Below the pieces are notes generated by a model. It was not told the origin of the DNA, ran no database searches, and saw nothing but the letters and a program-made list of their open reading frames with translations. DNA of 28,600 bases, taken from positions 1 through 28,600 of the forward strand of contig JAKCWW010002448.1 in the NCBI GenBank assembly GCA_026260175.1, read 5' to 3'. The translations under genes and the position numbers were made by a program. Origin of the DNA: Reticulitermes lucifugus (taxonomy: Eukaryota > Arthropoda > Insecta > Blattodea > Rhinotermitidae). Every line of letters starts with the position of its first letter. Within the stretch, counting starts at the first letter, position 1. Positions 20,973 to 28,600 of the stretch are shown here, piece after piece.

Positions 20973-22260
20973 TCAATCTCCAAAAAGTGGAATACATTGC
21001 AGTAGGCTGTACTGTCTCCACAAATCCAAAAATATCTGTTTGCTGTCCATGACAGTCGATGTAAGGACCTCGCGAAAACGAAGTGTGTTGTAACCACTAC
21101 GTCATGAAGTCTGGCTACAGTAGTTTGCATCAGATAAGATAATTATTCAAATATATTTCTCTGCTTGGGTCTCTTCCAGGACATACAAACTGGAGCCCAA
21201 TACGGGACGAACCCTTAAACCAGGGGCCAAGAGGCCACCATTAACTTTATGCAGAGACAGATTTGCTTCCTCTTCGTCGAGAGTCCTTTAGTACCAGTGT
21301 AACTGCACCCGGAAATTACCTTCCTTATAGAATATGAATATAAAAGGGGAATTCCAATAAGGCCACATGACGGTAAGTACGTCGGTCCAGCATCTGACGG
21401 CACAAGTGCTTGAATGTATGAAGACCTAACAGTCAAAACGTTCAAATGTAACCGTAAAATATTTATTGGAATATTTCCTACAAGAGTTTCTCCATATGTT
21501 TCTAGAGTGGGCAGGTATAAATATTTTAACGAGATATTTGTAAAACTGCATCATATGCATCAGCGAAAGTGGTAAGTCTGCATTTCTGATACGAACCAGG
21601 TGCCAGAATTGTAAGACACCTTCTTTTCTTAACATTTTGAAAAAAGAAACTCGCCTAAATAACACAAAAATTCAGTTACTTCACAGTAAACTCCCTGCAT
21701 TATTATTATAAACACAAATCGGTTAATGTTGTTCAGGGGAAGAAAAATCTGTGCTTCTTCTGAAAATCATACGAATCACATAAACACGCTCTGTGTGCAA
21801 AATGTGCAGATTTTTTAAATTGAGGCAGATGGTACTTACATTAGCCACGGTGATGTATAGGACTGTGGAAAATACGTAGGCCTACAAGATTAACTATTAC
21901 ATCTGTGGTTACTCTCTTGAAAAGTCTAAAAAAATCCAGCCGATTTTCACGGAATTTGGCACAAGCTTCATGCCACGGAAGGTCATTCCATCCTCATAAG
22001 TTTTTAATTTCCAAAATTCAGTATTCTAATAACGATATGGGAAACTAATGAAATTGATGCGCGAGCTACATTAGCATCGATTAATTTAGGATACAGTGCT
22101 GCGTACGGCATGAAATCTTCGAACATATGCAGCGCTTGTTGAGGTACTGTTTTGAGGCAACGTAAAAACAGCCACATGGCAAATGTTAGATATTTTTTGC
22201 TTCTCCGACAAATTTAATGCAGGTATAATCTGTGCTTCAGTAAAAAAAACCTCTACCCTA
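20973..22260. other. Unassigned stretch
   Basis: No recognisable gene or repeat. Confidence 0.42.
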
Positions 22261-22287
22261 CAACAACAACAACAACAACAACAACAA
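22261..22287 (+). repeat. (CAA)9 microsatellite
   Basis: Nine perfect CAA units followed by CGA. A plus-strand frame would encode polyglutamine, but no supported gene surrounds it. Confidence 0.95.
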
Positions 22288-22589
22288 CGACGTTTCCAAT
22301 TGCAAGCAGTAAAGAAGAGTTCACGAACCAATACTAAAAATGTGAACCAACCATCAACAGATTAAATTACGTTTCAAACTGAATGTCATCTACATAATAG
22401 TTCAACATACTCTCGAGCCAAATTAATTTTACATTTGGATTATAAACTACATACAACGATTAATATAACAAGATTTGTAGGACTGAAGGTATGCGCAATA
22501 GAAAAGGACGCCTTGTATCTTTAAGCCACCCATACCAGGAGCACCACCGTTATAGAGGAGTGTACCTTACATGCCCACAGCTGGAGTCC

Positions 22590-22865
22590 GTTTACTTTAA
22601 GAAAGGAAGAAAGCTACCTGCGCACGAACACCACACCATGGATGAATATACACATGAAGTCCTATGCGTTATTAAACTCGGCACTAGATCGAAATGAGTG
22701 GTCAGCTTAAAGTTTCGACCGCTTTACTCGCGGGAAATGGGCTTCCGGTGTCCACTGGTTGGAAACGTCTTTGGGTCCCAGGTTCTTGTTTGTCTGCAAG
22801 TATTGACGAAATGAGAAACCTTATTTTGCCGGGAGTCAAACACCGTCGTTCAGTCCGCAGAAATT
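22590..22865 (-). mobile_element. SINE family B, copy 4
   Basis: Read on the minus strand: a B-box remnant TGTTTGACTCCCGG (near 22845-22832), AAGGTTTCTCATTTCG, a decayed core with AACCTGGGACCC, then GTGGACACCGGAAGCCCATT, CGCGAGTAAAGCGGTCG, GCTGACCAC, CTAGTGCCGAG and TTCATGTG. These match copy 1 in order and spacing, and both carry GAGTGGTCAGC on the plus strand (2371 and 22686). It is more diverged than copies 2 and 3. Confidence 0.74.
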
Positions 22866-23050
22866 TACTTTACTGAGTTACGCAGGTCAGTAGATGCGTT
22901 GGTAATTTATCAACACTCTTATAAACTTCCGTGATTATTCAAAGCTGAATGAGACACAAAAGATATCATGTTATATTCTAACGTACTTTTTCGGCATTTC
23001 TCTGGAACACAAGTGTAGCTCATACACTGACTGAGATTCAACTTCGAAAC

Positions 23051-23115
23051 ACCGAGTAAGGTAGCTCAAACCCCTTATTTCAATTCGGGAGGTGCTTGGT
23101 TCGAATTTCTGTTAG
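23051..23115 (+). mobile_element. tRNA-like SINE head fragment
   Basis: GGTAGCTCAAAC at 23060-23071 fits an A box and GGTTCGAATTTC at 23098-23109 fits a B box. Their spacing (about 38) approaches that in tRNAs. The T-arm and acceptor stem do not pair, so it is not a functional tRNA gene. It is probably the head of a decayed SINE of another family. Confidence 0.45.
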
Positions 23116-24965
23116 GACACTACAAGCATGACAACAATTTTAGTGGCATTCCTCAGTCTTTCCAGGCACATTCCTGAAGAGTAGCTTAAATTAGGCCACG
23201 ACCGCTTCCATTCACATCGTTTCCTATACATTTATTCACTGTCATCCAGTTATTCGTCGCTGTGTATTCTGAAGAACTAACAGTGTCGTTAAATGAACTA
23301 CAAATTACAATCGGCCACTTTCGACAAGTCTTCTTGGTTGGCCTTATAGGCTGCCAAGAATTTCCTACTTTGCGGTCCTTCTCTTCACCACAATTCCGCA
23401 TTATCTAAAACCGTCGTATTCGAAAAGAAATTGTTCACAATATTCGCCGAATCTGAAGACGGTGAATAAGTTTACAGGACATGTTTGCAAACGACCTTAT
23501 TTCGACACCGCTTTATGTGGACATTAAATTTTCACTCAAGTAACGATCCTGTTTCAGTTAAGTACGCGTGACATTAACCAAGGCCCCATACACTGCATCG
23601 CAATGGATTTAAAACACTACTTTTACGACCAATTCCACTACCACGCGATATATTAGTGGAAAAACTGACCAAGACCACACAGGCGAGGATTGGGCATTTG
23701 AAGGTCACTTACTGACGGATGTAGCATAAGAATTACATCACGTACGTACTTCCAAGGCTCGGATGATATAAAACAAAACATACTAACTAAGGGAAGTTCC
23801 CTAAACGAAACCCTCAACGTTAGCGATGAACTCAAGATCTGTACAGCCTATGCGAGTCACTGAATGCTGTCTTCGTTACTCACGGAATCTGTGTGCTACG
23901 TGGCAAAATTGTGACCAGTTTTGAAAGTGAAATAAAAACCAGTGTGACATAATACTGTATAAATTTGGAAGTCTACAAATTCTTGTTTGGCATAAATATG
24001 TAAATGTATCTTTGTTGGGAGCCTAAAATAAAGAATTATTAGAAGAGAAAAACGAACTAGACAAGAATCATACACAACTTATTCTGAAGCCTTAAGCAAT
24101 GCACAACTGTTACTGCTTTCATAAGTCCAGGTGCTGTTCCTGCAGCATATAGATTAAGCTGCAAACCATAAACAGCGGCCCCTTCGGTGATACAGAAGTG
24201 AGGGAGACAGATTTTAAACTTACTCCTACAAAAGCAACCCGTAAGGAATAGAGAGAACTTTACCACGTACAGGGCGAAAGACACAAGCAACCAGGAGATA
24301 GAATAAGGATTGCAAGTAAATCTTACTTGTTCATTTATCTGCAGAAGGGTCCTGTCTTTCAGAGTGAGTGGCAGATTGCATGCCTACCCCTGGGGCTGAA
24401 AGAAATGAGATTCCTTTTTCTTCAGTTTTATCAAACATGAAAGTCTGAGAGCGGACAGGTTTAAGGACATGTTTACAACACGCGATGGAAGAGGGGCTTA
24501 AAGAGCCGCGTTTCATTTAGACATGACACCTCTCTTTTATGTTATCCGGAGTAGAGAGTGCGAAGAGACCGTAGGATAATCGCTACTAGACGACAGTGTA
24601 GAAGCTTTAGAAACGTTGAAATGCACACTTATGAACTGTATCACATTTATTTCTTGAAAGCAGTCTGTAAATAATTTCGAAATCAATCTTAATATCAATA
24701 TTATCAAACGTTCTGACTTAGTAATAAAGAGATTCATTCTGTGCAGAACTTCTGATTTTAAAACAGTATTATACTTAGTATGCCAAATAATACGGAAATC
24801 AATTACATTCACATAGGCCCATTTGTTTAAATTGGAATGAATTCGAAAGCATTTTATAGATGCACAATAGGTATATGTATGGCAATAGTCGTACTTGGGT
24901 AGTTTCAATGTCTCCTTTCAGTACGTCCTTGCTTTTGGTTTTCTAAGCAAACTTCATTATTATTC
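23116..24965. other. Unassigned stretch
   Basis: No recognisable gene or repeat. A 123-codon minus-strand frame at 24537-24908 has no motif I know. Confidence 0.42.
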
Positions 24966-25002
24966 ACGACGACGACGACTACTACTACTACTACTACTAC
25001 TA
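24966..25002 (+). repeat. (ACG)n/(ACT)n compound microsatellite
   Basis: About four ACG units run directly into about eight ACT units. Confidence 0.93.
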
Positions 25003-27524
25003 TGATTTATGACAGCGGAAAGTTCATGGAACGAAAACTTTGAAGGAACGCGGCAGAGTTATGGATTACGCGCGGACACATCATCCCATCGCCTTTAAAC
25101 CTTGAAGGGACAGTTGCAACATTCGTGGTGGTAACTCTACTGTTTATATACAGTATATAGTATATACTTGGACATTCACTAACCCGCCATTTCACGCACA
25201 ACGTATGAGTATACGTGTGACTTATCTGATTCTGTCCGTAGAAACGTGACCATTTCCCTAAGCCGACTGATCTTCTCAGGCTTAACAGATCACTGATCTC
25301 CTGCAGTTTAGAACTGCATTTTTAAAATTTACTTAGATCGCCTTCACTGTTTAAAAGATCCACTGTCAGCTTTTTTGCTCAGTATGCTCAAGTAGGGGCC
25401 TGTACGAGGCCGGTCTGGGTCCGGCCCTGGTCTTGGTCGTACATACATGTTCGAATCTGACTCAGATTTCAGCAGTCAAGTGTTGCATCGAAAGTTCCCG
25501 GCTTCCTTCTTGCGCAAGAAAAAGTTATTCCCAGTACCGTTAATCTTATGCTTATTACACATAAACTTAACGGCCACGACTGAGGGGTAGCGTTACCTCT
25601 CCACTGCGAATTGGCCAATTACGATACGCCTGCACAGCGCATATTTAGGGAAGTCCCGAACAGTGCCACAGAGAAGAAACTGGGACACGTGATAGACTCA
25701 GCTGCTCCTGTGACATGTGCTGCACAATACACCATTGTGTTGCGCCACGTCCACGCCAACAGTGTTGCCAACAAAATTGCCGACAATGTTGACAGAATTT
25801 CAAAAAACCTGACAACATAAAAACGTTTAGAAATCGTATTAGCAACAAACGAAGCTGCGGGTTTCTTTCTGCTGTAGGTAAACATCACAGAACTGCTGCC
25901 AACTTCGCTGTGGACATACGGGCAACATCAAACATTGTTTTCAACGCTGACTGAGACACGGAAAATAAGGCTTCGGTCCTGACGAAAATAGAAGAGAACA
26001 AAGATATATGAGTGAAACATGCTGCAGTTGTACCATTCACGTGGTGTGGTAAATTAAGAATTTATCTAAAGTATGATCTTTTCTGACGATCTTGGGAGAG
26101 TGGGTTCGACCGGATCCAGAAACAAATTCCACCGGCCTCGCTTTCTTGTGGAATTTCGTAGCTGCCTCTTTCCAGAAGTAGTTCGAGATAACATCATTCC
26201 TCAAACGCCAAAAACATAAATGTTCTCAGACTGTCGTTAAATAATTAATTGGCATTTATGCATTAAAGTAAATATGCATTAATAACACGATAATCAGGAG
26301 ACTGTAAATATGTCGGGCTTCATTACGGCTAGAAAAAAGAAGTCGGGGCTTCGATCGGGTAAGCTGATATACGGATTTTCAAATTATCACGCTGCAAACT
26401 TGCTTGTAAATGTGAGTCGACCTAAACTAGATCAGTGCTTACGCCAGGCTTAACGCGGAGTCATACAGTAGAAACCTACGTTTGAAGAGAAACGTCGGGC
26501 TTAGTCTGGAATGGGCCAAGTAGCCAGGTCAGGTAAAAATCTAAAACTTGGGCCCGTGCAAACCTCTGTGCTCATAGTTTACCAAGCAAGGCTTCAACCA
26601 CAGAATGATTGTCAAAGAGGACTCGATAAATTCCATAATAGCGTACAAATAGTTTGACGCCAATGATATGTAATGGAGAAGACAGAATCCTCTCTGCCTG
26701 TTTTTTAAATCAGGAAAGGAATTCCAAGCCAGCCTAATGTGTAATGTTTCTAGAATAACTTGAACGTCTTGATGGACCAAAGGGCATTCGATTCTCTCAG
26801 AAAGGAGAAGGGTGAAAATGATCTTTCATCTCATTACTACGAAGTCACGAGTAGTCCTTTCAAAAAAGAAAAGATTTCAAGTCACAGCCCTGTAAGGATT
26901 ATAAAATGCTTCAAATTTCTCTATCGAAACATGGAATGTAATTGATTTTGCAGTCATCTGAATCAGCGTTATAGACTAGAAAATATACCGGTATTATGAA
27001 CGTGTTAAACGTGTGTTTTATGCAACGTAAAACACAATTCTTTTCTGCACCTTTTCCCAGGTTATGGGCGTACAATGTTCTGTTACTCCTGGGGCGGGGG
27101 GTACGAACCAGGCTACACTCACAATTAGGAGAATCCATTAACCCGGCATATCAAGCCAGTGTCTAACAAAGAAGTACTGCAACAATACAGTTAGCTGTAA
27201 ATGCTTGTAAACAATAAAACTCGTGCTACAACAGTCAATCTGCATTCCAGTGAAATCCCAGCAGACGGCGCAAATGCGTAGTGCAGACAATTGACACACA
27301 GCTCGTTCAGAGCTTAGGGCCCTGTACTGGCTTACATCTGATAACCTTTCCCACGTTACGAGTCAGTTTAAAATAGCAAACAAACTGCTCAACCCTAACC
27401 TTGAATCAGGGGCCCGTCACGTTAGGAGGCCAATGATTTTAAAAGGTATATAAAATAAAAAATAGACGGCAGAACGTGGGCAGAATACGTTCCATTACAG
27501 ACCTTCCTGCGTATATGGTAAAAG
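25003..27524. other. Unassigned stretch
   Basis: No recognisable repeat or gene. A short hairpin, TGCAGTT-TAG-AACTGCA, lies near 25302-25318. Frames at 25611-25820 (plus) and 25619-25888 (minus) overlap each other, so at least one is incidental. A 79-codon minus-strand frame at 26541-26780 has no known domain. Confidence 0.42.
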
Positions 27525-27675
27525 GCAAAAAAGGTAAAGCATTCCCTAGACAGGCACATGAAGGCGGTAAGGTTGTCAACCCTACGCACCGGCTGCCTTT
27601 ACCCACCAGGAGATATTCCTGGAACTCATTTCTGTTAAAGGCTGAGTCGATCCCAGGGCCATAGTGCGGCCGGAA
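27525..27675 (-). mobile_element. SINE family B-like copy 5 (3' half, variant)
   Basis: On the minus strand: GGGATCGACTCAGCC (near 27655-27641), GAAATGAGTTCCAGGAATAT, CTCCTGGTGGGTAAAGGCAG, CCGGTGCGTAGGGTTGACAA, CCTTCATGTGCC and a tail CTTTACCTTTTTTGCC. The GGGTAAAGGC-GCCGG block, the GCTGACAACC-type segment and the pyrimidine tail are as in family B, but the TGTCCAGACCAGCTCTGG core is reduced. This suggests a related subfamily or an internally deleted copy. Confidence 0.7.
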
Positions 27676-28541
27676 GGATTACATCAATGAAAAATTCTAA
27701 TGACTAATGAGCAACAGACTCCTAAACGTCAGAATATCATGTTGTTTCACACGCGTGAAAACGCGGTACACATGGTCAATTCCCACTGCACTTTGTTTTA
27801 AGCCTAATTCTACTGTTGTACTTTCTTCCTCATTTTTCAAACAAAAACAGTCTGAAGGAACTGTAAGCAGGGTACGTGATGGGAATGGGAATTTTAATAT
27901 AGGCCTACAAATTGCACAACTTTTAATTTACTTCCCCCGTAATATATGCATACGAGAACCAAGGGAAATGTAAATGAAGACTGGCGTTATTTTCCTCAAG
28001 AATAACAAAGTTATCTTTTAAAATTTTGTAACAGATATATAGGCCTTAGTATGTAAGATTTGACGTTATCACGATGCTAACAATGGGCATAGCAATTTTA
28101 GGAAAAGAGAGCAGGCTTAAAGGGTCACCGCTTACGTCAGTGTGTGTCAACCCTACTTCAATCTTTGCGTCAGTTACCAGACTTTCAAGAAACCTGGTAT
28201 GCGCATGAACGTTGTCATTGGAAACCATCCCAATGTCGTAATTTTTACTTTTCTAAAATCAATAACAACAGTATGGTGACCATGCAAATATTTCAATTTC
28301 ATTTCGATTGTATGGCAACAATTATCAATCTGCGGAGCTGGACATGTGAAATGTAGTACGCATATAGCTCATAAATACACCCTCACATCATATATTAGGC
28401 ATTTATCGTGATTCAACAGTAACAAACATTGCGACGCTGCAGAGATTTGGAACTATATCCGACGAATTAAACGGACATACACTCTGTACTTGATAATAAA
28501 TTTATCTGAAAAAAATTAAACAAATGCAATAATAACAGTAA
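27676..28541. other. Unassigned stretch
   Basis: No recognisable gene or repeat. Confidence 0.42.
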
Positions 28542-28600
28542 CGGTAAAGCAATCCCATTACAGGCCTGGACAGGCCCTTAGGGTTCCAGGAGGTTGAGGC
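28542..28600 (-). mobile_element. SINE family B, copy 6 (3' end, cut by window edge)
   Basis: On the minus strand, entering from the window end: GCCTCAACCTCCTGGAACCC, AGGGCCTGTCCAGGCCTGTA, ATGGGATTGCTTTACCG. This matches the tail of copies 1 and 5 (C/T-rich stretch, TTCATGG-like segment, CTTTACC terminus). The rest lies beyond the window. Confidence 0.6.

Noticed and set aside
22183..22365. Polyglutamine protein frame
   Set aside because: The glutamines come entirely from the (CAA)9 microsatellite. The opposite strand is open too, and nothing else looks coding.
24537..24908. 123-codon minus-strand frame as a gene
   Set aside because: AT-rich sequence, no motif and no context.
25443..25460. 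GTTCGAATCTGA as a Pol III B box
   Set aside because: No A box at a suitable distance and no SINE body around it.
25611..25888. Overlapping sense and antisense frames as a gene pair
   Set aside because: Mutually overlapping short frames without motifs are more simply explained by local composition.
1..28600. CRISPR array, operon, prophage or other prokaryotic system
   Set aside because: No regularly spaced near-identical repeats with unique spacers, no long adjacent ORFs and no Shine-Dalgarno-linked starts. The content is that of a eukaryotic repeat-rich region.

Overview
The window looks like non-coding DNA from an arthropod nuclear genome, most likely an insect. A cockroach or termite (Blattodea) is my best guess. 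That guess rests on recalled resemblance of the SINE and LINE sequences to repeats in those genomes, not on a search. No bacterial, organellar or viral gene organisation is visible. The longest open frame is 172 codons, stops are frequent in all frames, and no convincing cellular gene, exon series or structural RNA gene was found. The content is mostly decayed transposable elements in unique, AT-leaning sequence, as in an intergenic region or a large intron.

Three layers of mobile DNA can be supported. (1) SINEs with tRNA-like heads. One near-complete copy lies at 1509-1788 on the minus strand, between 14-bp target-site duplications. A second family has at least six copies (2279-2534 -, 8320-8585 +, 13985-14240 +, 22590-22865 -, 27525-27675 -, and 28542 to the window end -). 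Other weaker tRNA-like fragments lie at 10700-10830, 15400-15560 and 23051-23115. (2) LINE (non-LTR retrotransposon) fragments. Five pieces of one family, all from the C-terminal part of the reverse-transcriptase ORF, lie at 165-330 +, 9446-9860 -, 12520-12790 +, 16688-17080 + and 18600-19000 +. A different LINE C-terminus lies at 5330-5745 -. All are frameshifted or carry stops. (3) Inverted-repeat (MITE/foldback-like) elements. Two members of one hairpin family lie at 8009-8179 and 20847-20972. A separate 247-bp element with 22-bp terminal inverted repeats lies at 4234-4480. A hairpin lies between 13-bp direct repeats at 10869-10988.

Simple repeats add to this. A 39-bp-period minisatellite at 11060-11440 has hints of a higher-order unit. 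There are trinucleotide microsatellites at 11753-11800, 22261-22287 and 24966-25002, and short homopolymers. The rest (331-1494, 2542-4165, 4481-5329, 5746-8008, 8586-9445, 9861-10699, 11801-12519, 12791-13984, 14241-15399, 15561-16687, 17081-18599, 19001-20846, 20973-22260, 23116-24965, 25003-27524, 27676-28541) holds nothing I can assign, although very old repeats may hide there.

There are no cooperating genes to describe. The possible biological interest is in the repeats: the SINE families, the paired hairpin elements, the nested minisatellite and the small TIR element.
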